A stretch of DNA of 64,000 bases from Sulfurimonadaceae bacterium. Lineage in GTDB: Bacteria > Campylobacterota > Campylobacteria > Campylobacterales > Sulfurimonadaceae. The stretch is taken from positions 1 to 64,000 of the forward strand of contig JAQUHB010000010.1 of NCBI GenBank assembly GCA_028683835.1. The letters are read 5' to 3'. The translations under genes were made by a program, and so were the position numbers. Within the stretch, counting starts at the first letter, position 1; each line of letters starts with the position of its first letter. Below are positions 47,866 to 56,525 of the stretch, in pieces. The notes beneath the pieces are model-generated. The model made no database searches. It saw nothing but the letters and a program-made list of their open reading frames with translations, and was not told the origin of the DNA.

Positions 47866-48690
47866 TCTCACAACCATAATAATAACAATCCCTATCACAA
47901 ATCCTACAAGTATCTCATTTATGATACTTGGAATATTTTCTATAAAATAGGGATGTAGAAATTCCAGATGATGTGCGAGAATTCCTCCTCCGACCATGAT
48001 CATCGCAAAAGTTCCCACTACACCTAAAATATGGATCACTTTTGGCATAGCCCTTATAAAGAATGTACCGACTTTATCATACTTTTTATCCAAAAGCCAA
48101 AAACCTACATTATCCATCCTTACTATCACGGCTACGAAGCCATATACCCCAAAAGTAGCTAAAACTGCCACAAAAGCAGTAGAGATCACTTGCACAACAA
48201 ATGGCTCTTTTATTACAGTTCCCAATGCGATAACGACGATCTCAATGGAAAGAATAAAGTCCGTAAAAATAGCTGATTTTATCTTCTCTTTTTCCAAGTC
48301 TAAGATATTTTCCACCGTTGAATTTAACAGTTCCTCATTTTTTGCTTCGTTTTTTTTATGAAACAGATATTCCTCTATCTTCTCTGTTCCCTCATAAAGT
48401 AGATAGATCCCGCCAAGCATTAAGATATATGTGATCAAACTCGGTGCAAAAGCACTTAAAACAAACGCTATAGGCAAAATAATCGCTTTATTTTTCAAAG
48501 ATCCTTTTGTGATTGCCCAAAGAACTGCAAGTTCTCGAGATTGATCATATCCGCTCGCTTTCTCGGCACTTACAGCCAGATCATCTCCAAGAACTGCTGT
48601 TGTTTTTTGTGTGGCTATCTTACTTGCAACGCCCACATCATCAGCGAGCATCGCTATATCATCTAAAAGTGCAAAGATTCCTGCTGCCAT
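47815..48690 (-). CDS. DUF808-family inner membrane protein
   Basis: 291 aa. The N-terminus 'GIFALLDDIAMLADDVGVASK' and 'KTTAVLGDDLAVSAEKASG' are diagnostic of the DUF808/YedI family; five to six TM segments follow. The function of the family is unknown. A TTATGCGCATAA perfect palindrome lies 28 bp upstream (48719-48730). Confidence 0.88.
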   Translation of the reverse strand: MAAGIFALLDDIAMLADDVGVASKIATQKTTAVLGDDLAVSAEKASGYDQSRELAVLWAITKGSLKNKAIILPIAFVLSAFAPSLITYILMLGGIYLLYEGTEKIEEYLFHKKNEAKNEELLNSTVENILDLEKEKIKSAIFTDFILSIEIVVIALGTVIKEPFVVQVISTAFVAVLATFGVYGFVAVIVRMDNVGFWLLDKKYDKVGTFFIRAMPKVIHILGVVGTFAMIMVGGGILAHHLEFLHPYFIENIPSIINEILVGFVIGIVIIMVVRLFQFFYIHFKNLAEHN

Positions 48691-48857
48691 TTATATCATC
48701 CCTTTTTTGTTGCGTAAATTATGCGCATAATAGAGTTAAAACAAGATGAAATTCAACTTCCGACTGCTATAACAAACTGATGTTTCTGTTGATTCAAGTG
48801 CTAGCGGGTTTGAAGCACTTCGTCAATTTGTTGCAGAACTCTCATAGCAGAAATTGT

Positions 48858-49970
48858 TCACACAAGCGTTATCTCTGTTATCTCAGAGCTTGCACCTAAA
48901 CGCATTGGCGGTCCCCAATATCCTGTTCCTCTGTTAACATAGATCTGAAGAGCAGCAGTATGCTGATGCAGTCCACTGATATAAGGCTGTGAAAGTCTGA
49001 CCAAAAAGCGAAACGGATAGATCTGTCCGCCATGTGTATGTCCGCTTAACATCAAATCCACACCCTCCCCTACTTCTTCGATAAACTTTGGCTGATGCGC
49101 AAGTAAAATAGTCGGTGCATCTTGTTTATTTTCAAGGGCTTTTTGAAGATCTGGCATATAAGCACCCATCCTATAACCAAACAGGTCATTTACTCCGGCG
49201 AGATTAAACCCCTCGCCTTTTCGCCCTATATAAACGTTTTCATTTTCTAAGACTCTGATGCCACGCGCTTTGACATTTTCTATAATTTTTGCAATACCAT
49301 GAAAATACTCGTGATTTCCTACGATATAATAGACTCCGTAAACTGATTTAAGAGATTTAAGCTCATCAAGAATCGCTTGTGCATTCTCAATCTTTATATC
49401 CACAAGATCACCCGTGATGACAATGAGATCAGGAGAAAGAGCATTCACTTTTTCTACTACACTTTTGATAAAACTTTTTCCTACAAGCCCGCCGATATGC
49501 AAGTCACTGATTTGAACTATTTTATAAGGGTGTTTAAGCTCTTTTATCTTCACATCTACTTTCTCTATCACTAGAGTTCTAGCTTCCGCCATCGCTCTAG
49601 CACTCAAAACAAATGCAAGGCCTAAAGAGGAGATATCAAGAGACTTTTTAAAAAATGCCCGTCTTGAATTAGAAAGGGGCAGTTTCAAGAGAATAACACG
49701 TGAAAAGTCATACACAAGTGCAGTACAAAAAAGTAAAAAAACGATACCGATGGGAACTGAAAAGAGAAAGTAAAGCCAGTTTGGAGTGTTTACAAAATAG
49801 CGTGCAAACATATAACCGATAATCCCTAGATAGTTTATTACTAAAAATATATTGAGAAGATGTTTGATATTTTTTCTTGCATCAAGCTTTAAAATCAGCC
49901 TTTTGTAGATGTAAAAATTGATAAGAGCAAAAACCGATAAGAAGACCAAACTAAAATATATAAGATTCAT
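48858..49970 (-). CDS. Membrane-anchored metallophosphoesterase
   Basis: 370 aa. Four hydrophobic helices (about 1-115) precede a calcineurin-like phosphoesterase domain with 'QISDLHIGG', 'VITGDLVD', 'VGNHEYF' and 'LSGHTHGGQ', the full set of dinuclear metal ligands. Similar YkuE/YaeI-type enzymes act on lipids such as UDP-diacylglucosamine. The 167-bp gap before DUF808 holds a 24-codon open stretch that may be a gene remnant. Confidence 0.9.
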   Translation of the reverse strand: MNLIYFSLVFLSVFALINFYIYKRLILKLDARKNIKHLLNIFLVINYLGIIGYMFARYFVNTPNWLYFLFSVPIGIVFLLFCTALVYDFSRVILLKLPLSNSRRAFFKKSLDISSLGLAFVLSARAMAEARTLVIEKVDVKIKELKHPYKIVQISDLHIGGLVGKSFIKSVVEKVNALSPDLIVITGDLVDIKIENAQAILDELKSLKSVYGVYYIVGNHEYFHGIAKIIENVKARGIRVLENENVYIGRKGEGFNLAGVNDLFGYRMGAYMPDLQKALENKQDAPTILLAHQPKFIEEVGEGVDLMLSGHTHGGQIYPFRFLVRLSQPYISGLHQHTAALQIYVNRGTGYWGPPMRLGASSEITEITLV

Positions 49971-50051
49971 AAAGCGGATTATAGCAATAAATAAAAAATA
50001 GATTTATCTAAATTTGATACAATGACTCCTATCTTACATGTAAGGCTTAAA

Positions 50052-50975
50052 ATGAATTTCCAACAGATACTTTTAGAAATACAGGAGGAGATAAAACCCT
50101 TTTTAAAAGAGGGAAAAGTCGCCGACTACATTCCGGCTCTCAGCCGTGTCAATCCAGACCAATTTGCCATGAGCATCACACTTTTTGATGGAACTTCATA
50201 TCATATAGGGTGTAGTAAGGATAAGTTTTCGATCCAAAGTATCTCAAAAGTGTTCACCTTCACAAAAGCGATCAACATCTATAGTAAAACACTCTACACA
50301 AGAGTAGGTAAAGAGCCCTCGGGTAATCCTTTTAACTCTTTAGTGCAGCTTGAATATGAACATGGAAAACCAAGAAATCCTTTCATAAATGCCGGTGCTA
50401 TCGTCATCACAGACACACTGATCTCGCACTATCAAAACAGTACAGATACTTTTGATAAGATTTTAGATTTTATAAGAGCGATTTCAGATGATCAAACCAT
50501 CACATATGATCAAGAAGTGTGCGATTCTGAATATGAACACGGGTTTAGAAATCTCGCCCTTGCAAATCTCATGAAGAGTTTTAATAATCTTGAAAATGAT
50601 GTGCATGACGTAGTCAAGACTTATTTTAAACACTGTTCTATCGCTATGAGTACAAAAGAGCTCTCTCGTGCCATGCTCTTTTTGGCAAATCATGGTGTAG
50701 ATCCGATCTCTAATCATGAGTTTGTAACAGTTAATCAGGCAAAAAGGGTCAATGCACTTATGCTTACATGTGGACATTATGATGCTTCTGGAGAGTTTGC
50801 ATTTCATGTTGGATTGCCAGCAAAAAGCGGTGTGGGAGGCGGAATAGTCGCAGTTGTTCCAAAAGTGATGAGCATCGCGGTGTTTTCACCGCGTTTAAAC
50901 TCTTGGGGCAATTCTCACGCTGGGACAAAAGCGCTTGAGATGTTTACCCAAAAAACGGGGCTCTCTATTTTTTAA
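50052..50975 (+). CDS. glsA: Glutaminase
   Basis: 307 aa from the ATG at 50052. The serine-type glutaminase motif 'FSIQSISKVFT' gives the catalytic Ser-x-x-Lys, and 'NPFINAGAI' and 'SGVGGGIVA' are conserved. It converts glutamine to glutamate and ammonia. A TTACATGTAA palindrome at 50034-50043 lies in the leader, and its right arm supplies TAAGG as the ribosome binding site, so the start at 50022 is less likely. Confidence 0.93.
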   Translation: MNFQQILLEIQEEIKPFLKEGKVADYIPALSRVNPDQFAMSITLFDGTSYHIGCSKDKFSIQSISKVFTFTKAINIYSKTLYTRVGKEPSGNPFNSLVQLEYEHGKPRNPFINAGAIVITDTLISHYQNSTDTFDKILDFIRAISDDQTITYDQEVCDSEYEHGFRNLALANLMKSFNNLENDVHDVVKTYFKHCSIAMSTKELSRAMLFLANHGVDPISNHEFVTVNQAKRVNALMLTCGHYDASGEFAFHVGLPAKSGVGGGIVAVVPKVMSIAVFSPRLNSWGNSHAGTKALEMFTQKTGLSIF

Positions 50976-50986
50976 GAGAGCTTTTT
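50960..50986 (+). terminator. Terminator of glutaminase gene
   Basis: A 7-bp stem GCTCTCT/AGAGAGC (50960-50966 with 50975-50981) followed by T5. It contains the glsA stop codon in the loop and separates it from the convergent TPR gene. Confidence 0.75.
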
Positions 50987-51815
50987 ACCAAGAACTGTCA
51001 TCATCTCCGCCTGAGCTATTATCATCCCAAGAAGAGCCATCTGAGATTCCAAAATCTGTGTCACCCATATCGTTTGATGGCTGCATAGTATTGTTGTCAT
51101 TGCTAAACATCGATGAATTGTTTGAAGCGCTGTCATTATGATCTGTAAAATGGTGCATCAATTCCTCTGCTGCAACCATACCAACACCCGCCGCAGCTCC
51201 CGTTGCAAGACCGCTCATAATATTACTTCCTAAACCACTGCCACCTTGATTAACAGGGTTACCTTGATTGTATGGGTTATTAGGATAACCACTTTGCTGT
51301 GGCGCTGTGTTATTGCCGTATGTAGGCGCTTGATTGTATTGATTTTGTTTACGTCCAGAAAATGATTTCCAAATCATTACGACAAGAAAAACAACTCCGC
51401 CTGTAAGAAGGAAGGTCATCCAAGGAAATCCGTTTGATTTTTTCTCTTGCGTATTTTGAATATTTTGTGGCATTTGAGTACTTGAACTAGTTGAAACTAT
51501 GTTCCCCTCAATCATTTTTTTTAAAGAAACAACTGCATCAGGCTTTGCAAAAGGAAGACCTGGTGAAAGCTGTTCTGCGATAGCAAGTTCGTCATGCGCC
51601 GCTTTTTTGTTACCTTGACGCACTAAAATTTCAGCATCCACAAAGTGTGCTTTTGCGCTGTCTGGATGTTTTTGAAGCACTTCCTCAATCATCTTGTGTG
51701 CTTCATCCATGTGCCCAGAGGCCATTGTCTGATAAATTTGATGTACGTTTGACTCGGCAAACAGTGCCGTTACAGATAAAAGCAATATAAAAAACGTTTT
51801 TTGTATCTTCAACAT
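50985..51815 (-). CDS. TPR protein with signal peptide, one TM and low-complexity tail
   Basis: 276 aa. A signal peptide (cleavage near residue 20), TPR-like helices (about 22-105), a linker, a TM helix at about 133-152, and a Gln/Asn/Gly/Asp-rich tail ending in a repeated 'SSGGDDDSSW' type sequence. The TPR part would be periplasmic and the tail cytoplasmic or the reverse. AAAGGAACC precedes the ATG. Function unknown. Confidence 0.75.
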   Translation of the reverse strand: MLKIQKTFFILLLSVTALFAESNVHQIYQTMASGHMDEAHKMIEEVLQKHPDSAKAHFVDAEILVRQGNKKAAHDELAIAEQLSPGLPFAKPDAVVSLKKMIEGNIVSTSSSTQMPQNIQNTQEKKSNGFPWMTFLLTGGVVFLVVMIWKSFSGRKQNQYNQAPTYGNNTAPQQSGYPNNPYNQGNPVNQGGSGLGSNIMSGLATGAAAGVGMVAAEELMHHFTDHNDSASNNSSMFSNDNNTMQPSNDMGDTDFGISDGSSWDDNSSGGDDDSSW

Positions 51816-51948
51816 TGAAAGGTTCCTTTTAAACTTTAAAAATTTTAAGAATAATACTCATTATAAGTAAATCCAAGACGAACAATCTTCATACAATCTT
51901 CATAATTCTTTTATACAATGTTTTAAAATCTAAACAGGTAATTTAAAA

Positions 51949-53256
51949 ATGAAAAAAACAACATTCTCAAGTGCTGCATTTGCAACACTTTTCCTCACAA
52001 TAGTAGGTGTCGATAACGCTTATGCTCTTCCAAGCTTTGCCCGCCAAACAGGACTTAGCTGTACCATGTGTCATGCTGGAGGACAGTTTCCTGCATTAAC
52101 AGAGATGGGACGTCAGTTTAAACTCGGTGGTTACACTATGGGTGGAGGTGAAACCAAGATGCCTCTTCCTTTGGCAGCTATGATTCAAGTAGATATGAGT
52201 TCTACTAAAAACGGTTCAAATGCTACGGCGGCTGCAAGCGCAAATGGTGTAAATGAAAATAACAAAATTAATTTTCCTCAAATGAGTGTCTTTTACGGTG
52301 GTAAGATTTATGATAACTTTGGTGCCTTCGTACAGATCACATATGATTCTTCTGATCTACCAAAAGATCTGACCACAAGAAGAATAGCTGCGGATAATAC
52401 CGATATCCGTTATGGTAACAATACCACTCTCTTAGATAACTCTTTAATTTACGGTGCTTCACTCAATAATAATCCGACAGTTCAAGACATCTATGCAAGT
52501 ACACCGGCATGGGGCTTTCCTTGGGCGACACCTAGCATTAGCGCAGGAATACCTGGACCGATGATAGAAGGTCTTGGCGGTAATGTTATAGGAATGAATG
52601 CGTATGGACTTTATGCTGATACGCTTTATGCTGAGTTCGGAGGCTATCAAGACTCATACAACAGAAATGATATACTTAAAAACTTGACTTTTAATGGTGG
52701 ACCTATTGGATTACAGTCTGGTAATGATGGAGTCTTAAATGGTACTGCGCCGTATCTGCGTTTAGCTCTTCAACATACGTCTGGAGATAACTTTTTTATG
52801 ATCGGCGGTTATGGCTCTAAGATGAATATTAAACAAGCCGGTACAAATCAACTTGATGAATATACCGATGTAGCACTTGATGGTGAGTATCAATATATTG
52901 CGGATACCCATTCACTAACCCTTACTGCAAGAAACACATGGGAAAAGCAGACTTTAAACGGCAGTTATGATGGAGTAAATGCTAATCTTCATCAGTCTCT
53001 CTCGGTATTTTCTGCGATGGCAGCGTATACTTTTGATTCAAAATATGGAGTCAATCTCGGATATAATCAAGCAACTGGCAGTGGATATGTTTCGAGTCAA
53101 GATTCAAGTGCATATCTTATTGAAGCAGCATACACACCTATCGAAAGTGTCCGTATAGTTTTACAAGGTATGATTTTCACAAAGCTAAACGGCCAAACAG
53201 GTAGTGCAGCATCTGATAACAATACTATTACACTCGGTGCATGGCTTATGTTCTAA
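51949..53256 (+). CDS. Cytochrome-porin fusion outer membrane protein
   Basis: 435 aa. A signal peptide ends near Ala26 ('DNAYA'). Directly after it lies one c-type heme motif, CTMCH, in 'ARQTGLSCTMCHAGGQFP', then 'GRQFKLGGY' and a long alternating beta region with a terminal aromatic (Phe435), the mark of an outer membrane barrel. This is the plan of fused cytochrome-porins that move electrons across the outer membrane; the sequence is not clearly Cyc2 itself. It is the first gene of an operon that runs to about 59.6 kb. Confidence 0.75.
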   Translation: MKKTTFSSAAFATLFLTIVGVDNAYALPSFARQTGLSCTMCHAGGQFPALTEMGRQFKLGGYTMGGGETKMPLPLAAMIQVDMSSTKNGSNATAAASANGVNENNKINFPQMSVFYGGKIYDNFGAFVQITYDSSDLPKDLTTRRIAADNTDIRYGNNTTLLDNSLIYGASLNNNPTVQDIYASTPAWGFPWATPSISAGIPGPMIEGLGGNVIGMNAYGLYADTLYAEFGGYQDSYNRNDILKNLTFNGGPIGLQSGNDGVLNGTAPYLRLALQHTSGDNFFMIGGYGSKMNIKQAGTNQLDEYTDVALDGEYQYIADTHSLTLTARNTWEKQTLNGSYDGVNANLHQSLSVFSAMAAYTFDSKYGVNLGYNQATGSGYVSSQDSSAYLIEAAYTPIESVRIVLQGMIFTKLNGQTGSAASDNNTITLGAWLMF

Positions 53257-53297
53257 CGAACATTAACCATACTAATTTGACAAAACAGGAGGAAATT

Positions 53298-53621
53298 ATG
53301 ACAATTAATAACACTACACAGGCAAGTTACACTCGTGTAAATACTCAAAAAAGTCCAGAAACATCTAGTGCCAATACACAGCAAGTTATAATGCCTAGAG
53401 ACACTACTTCATTTAGTGAAGCGGCAAAACAGTTAGCACAAGAACATGTACACAGCCAAAGCGGAGCAAGCGGTACTTGGTCTCAAAGTTCTGCTCTAAG
53501 CACACAACCAAACACTCAAACCTCTACGACTGATCTACAGTCGCTATTGATGAAAAGTATATTATCTGCATATAGTAATTCTGGATCGCAAAATAGCAGA
53601 AGTATGAATTTAACGGTTTAA
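53298..53621 (+). CDS. Small Ser/Thr/Gln-rich protein
   Basis: 107 aa from the ATG at 53298, preceded by AGGAGGAAATT, a very strong ribosome binding site. No signal peptide or membrane helix; low complexity with a helical segment at 'FSEAAKQLAQEHV'. Function unknown. Its stop is 4 bp before the start of the ApbE-like gene. Confidence 0.7.
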   Translation: MTINNTTQASYTRVNTQKSPETSSANTQQVIMPRDTTSFSEAAKQLAQEHVHSQSGASGTWSQSSALSTQPNTQTSTTDLQSLLMKSILSAYSNSGSQNSRSMNLTV

Positions 53622-53624
53622 CAC

Positions 53625-54425
53625 TTGTACACATATAAGTTTGAAGCTTTCACAACCCTCTGCGAACTCCAACTTGAGAGTGATTGCGAATCATCTGCCA
53701 ATATTTTGGCAGATGATATTTTATTTCACGCAAAAAGATTAGAAACCAGCTACAGTTATTTTAATGAAAATTCAGAGCTTTATCAAATAAACCATAGAAC
53801 TCAAAATAGCTTATATGTAAGCGATGAATTTGCAGGACTTTTACAATTGGCTCTTTTTTACAGCGAAAAAACAAACGGTGCATTTGATGTGGCTATGGCA
53901 GGAACTCTTAAAGATAAAAGAGAAAGCTATGAGGTTATTCTCCCCTTTGCATCTTCGGCATGTATGAAGATTGATAACAATATTTTAACTTTTAGCAACT
54001 CTATTACAAAAATTGACTTTGGCGGACTAGTCAAAGAATACGCAGTAGATCAGTCCATGCTGATCTTAAAACTCGCAGGGATCACATCAGCTCTAGTAAA
54101 CTTTGGCGGTGATGTTGCGGTCATAGGAACTTGTGAGGGAGAGAAATGGAGCATAGGTATACAAGATCCTCTTGATGAGCATGAAAATATTGAGATTATT
54201 AAACTTGAGGATTCTTCACTTTGTACCTCCGGACACTCTAAAAGATATAAAGAAATTGATGGAAAAAGATTCTCACATATCATCGCATTAGACAAAAATG
54301 ATTTGAAGCAAATAAGCATCATCGCACCTACAACCATAGATGCGGGAATCTGGAGTACCGCTTTACTTGCAAATCCAGCATTACAACTGCCAAGTCACAT
54401 AAAAATTGCGAACAAAGTTTTATAA
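53625..54425 (+). CDS. ApbE-like FAD:protein FMN transferase
   Basis: 266 aa with TTG start, coupled to the preceding gene by a 3-bp gap. Motifs 'IDFGGLVKEYAVD', 'VNFGGDVAV' and 'TIDAGIWSTALLA' match the FAD- and Mg-binding core of ApbE, which attaches FMN to Thr of target proteins. No signal peptide or lipobox is present, so this copy should be cytoplasmic, unlike most. The N-terminus is also shorter than usual. No target sequence is evident in neighbours. Confidence 0.82.
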   Translation: MYTYKFEAFTTLCELQLESDCESSANILADDILFHAKRLETSYSYFNENSELYQINHRTQNSLYVSDEFAGLLQLALFYSEKTNGAFDVAMAGTLKDKRESYEVILPFASSACMKIDNNILTFSNSITKIDFGGLVKEYAVDQSMLILKLAGITSALVNFGGDVAVIGTCEGEKWSIGIQDPLDEHENIEIIKLEDSSLCTSGHSKRYKEIDGKRFSHIIALDKNDLKQISIIAPTTIDAGIWSTALLANPALQLPSHIKIANKVL

Positions 54426-54456
54426 CTTAACTGCTTATATAGGATAAAATACCAGC

Positions 54457-55119
54457 ATGAATATTTTAATAGTTGAAGATGATTTACTCAATGCCGATCT
54501 CATAGAGAAGCTACTCTGTAAAGAGGGCTTTGAAGTTGATGTTGCCACATCCTTTATCGATGCCCTCGCTTGCATTGACCAACGTGTATATGATCTTATT
54601 ATATTGGATTGGAATCTACCCGATAAAAGCGGATATGAGCTACTAGAGGAACTTCGCAGTCTTTTAATAGATGCTCAAGTATTAATGCTCTCAGCAAATG
54701 ATGGTGTGGAATATAGAGTGAAAGCATTAAACGGCGGTGCAGATGATTATCTTTGCAAACCCTACTCTCATGTAGAGCTTTTAGCCAGAGTCAATTCACT
54801 ACTCAGACGTACAAACTCAAATAAAAATACAATCATTCAGATCGCTTCAGTTTTTATTTATAAAAATACCAAAGAGGTTAAAATCGAGGATGAACTTATC
54901 AACTTCACGCCTGCAGAATATGAACTTTTAGAGGTGCTCGCTTCAAATCCGAAGAAGACTTTTACAAAATTTGAGCTTTTATCTCTTATCCACAATGAGT
55001 ATGCGTCATTTTCTATGAGCAACATTATAGAAGTACATATAAAAAATATACGAAAAAAACTCCAAGATAAAGAGATCATAAAAACCGTACGCTCTATCGG
55101 TTACAAGATCGTATCGTAA
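54457..55119 (+). CDS. OmpR-family response regulator
   Basis: 220 aa. Receiver with 'VEDDLLN', phospho-acceptor Asp in 'IILDWNLP' (about 51) and 'CKPYSH', then a winged-helix domain ending 'VRSIGYKIV'. It lies upstream of the porin gene and two further signalling genes in the same operon, and the sensor kinase at 57570-59606 is a likely partner. Confidence 0.92.
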   Translation: MNILIVEDDLLNADLIEKLLCKEGFEVDVATSFIDALACIDQRVYDLIILDWNLPDKSGYELLEELRSLLIDAQVLMLSANDGVEYRVKALNGGADDYLCKPYSHVELLARVNSLLRRTNSNKNTIIQIASVFIYKNTKEVKIEDELINFTPAEYELLEVLASNPKKTFTKFELLSLIHNEYASFSMSNIIEVHIKNIRKKLQDKEIIKTVRSIGYKIVS

Positions 55120-55129
55120 AGGTTAAAAG

Positions 55130-56107
55130 ATGCATAAATTACTTGGAATGTTTATACTGTTTCTTTCGCTTCATGCCCAAGATTATGAATTAGGAAACGG
55201 TATACAAGTGGGTTCTTTGCCGCTTTATCTTGGGGGATATTTTTCACTCAATTATGAAAATAAAGCAAATGAAAAAAAATACAGTATTGATGATCTTTCT
55301 ATGCTTGGATATGGAAGTTATGAAAAGTTTTCCTATATGGCTGAATTTGAGTTTCATGATCTGTATTCACAAAACTCTGTGGGTGACAAGACAACCATCA
55401 AAAGAGATACAGAGCTTCATACCGAGAGGCTCTATCTTGATTATGAGTACAATGAACATTACACATTCAGAGCCGGCAGATATAACTCTTCTATAGGTTT
55501 TTGGAATCTATTGCCTATCAATGTACTAAGACCAACAACATCCGATCCAAAGACTCAGGATCTTTTTCCAAACTTTACAACAGGCGCAGATCTAACATAC
55601 GCATCCTACGATGATAACGAATTTAAGATCGATCTCATGCTGCAAAATAATGAAGATATCGATCCTGCATACAACAATTACAATATAAATAAACTCTATG
55701 GCTTCGGTGGCGTATATGAAAAGGATAATTATTCGATAAAGCTTAATGGTGGCTATTTTCACACTAAAAATACTCTTGATAATGATCTCTATTACTTTTT
55801 ATTTTCTGCAAAATATGATGTTGACGACTATGAGATCTCAAGTGAAATAGGCAGACAAGAATCAAAAAAAAGAGTAACCACACCATATGCAGGATATCTT
55901 CAAGGTCTATATCGTTTTACTCCAAAGCATGTAGGAATTGTACGATTAGAATCCTATGATGACAAACTCCAAAACAAATCAGATACGTTCGGCGTTCTTG
56001 GTTATACTTACAGACCAGCCTATCCCATCGCGATTAAGTCAGAGTATCAGTTTCATACTCTCAATAAAGAAAATCAATTTTTATTTTCCATTTCGGTACT
56101 TTTTTAA
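55130..56107 (+). CDS. Outer membrane beta-barrel (porin-like) protein
   Basis: 325 aa. A short signal peptide ('FLSLHAQD'), then regular alternating strands rich in Tyr and Asp/Asn, ending in Phe. It resembles porins found near PstS-like and histidine-kinase genes in Campylobacterota. It begins 10 bp after the regulator. The solute is unknown. Confidence 0.8.
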   Translation: MHKLLGMFILFLSLHAQDYELGNGIQVGSLPLYLGGYFSLNYENKANEKKYSIDDLSMLGYGSYEKFSYMAEFEFHDLYSQNSVGDKTTIKRDTELHTERLYLDYEYNEHYTFRAGRYNSSIGFWNLLPINVLRPTTSDPKTQDLFPNFTTGADLTYASYDDNEFKIDLMLQNNEDIDPAYNNYNINKLYGFGGVYEKDNYSIKLNGGYFHTKNTLDNDLYYFLFSAKYDVDDYEISSEIGRQESKKRVTTPYAGYLQGLYRFTPKHVGIVRLESYDDKLQNKSDTFGVLGYTYRPAYPIAIKSEYQFHTLNKENQFLFSISVLF

Positions 56108-56123
56108 TGAAAAGGGGGAAATG

Positions 56124-56525
56124 ATGAAACTGCTTTTAGCAATTTTTCTCTTATCTACTATTGCTTCTGGCCATGAATATGCGGTTATTGCCAATAAACA
56201 TATGACAGATCTTTCACCCTCTCAAATCAAGGCTATTTTCCTAAAAAAATTAATTGTTATCAATGATTTTCAAGCAGTTCCCATCAATCTCGATGCCCGA
56301 GATCCCATTCGCACAAAATTCGAACAGCGGATTTTGGAGATGAGTTTTGATCGATTACAAGCACATTGGACGAAAGAGCATTATCTTGGACATAGACCGC
56401 CCATTAGTTTAAAATCTCAAGAAAGCGTTAAAGCATTTATCAAAAAAGTAGACGGTTCTATCGGTTATATAGAGATGGATAATATGGACGATAGTTTAAA
56501 AATATTATATAAATGGAGTGACTGA
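56124..56525 (+). CDS. Short PstS-like periplasmic substrate-binding protein
   Basis: 133 aa from the second of two tandem ATG codons (56124), which is at good spacing from GGGGG. A signal peptide (about 1-17) is followed by a compact domain with 'LSPSQIKAIFLKK', 'VPINLDARDPIRTKFEQ' and 'GYIEMDN', the pattern of short phosphate-ABC-type binding proteins. It overlaps the next gene by 1 bp. With the porin and sensor kinase it may form a ligand-sensing unit. Confidence 0.75.
   Translation: MKLLLAIFLLSTIASGHEYAVIANKHMTDLSPSQIKAIFLKKLIVINDFQAVPINLDARDPIRTKFEQRILEMSFDRLQAHWTKEHYLGHRPPISLKSQESVKAFIKKVDGSIGYIEMDNMDDSLKILYKWSD

Noticed and set aside
48719..48730. TTATGCGCATAA palindrome as an operator
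   Set aside because: A single occurrence near one gene start; no second site or known regulator supports it, so it is only noted.
48760..48847. 24-codon open stretch upstream of the metallophosphoesterase stop ('DVSVDSSASGFEAL...')
   Set aside because: It has a stop just upstream and no start or ribosome site; perhaps a gene remnant but too short to support.
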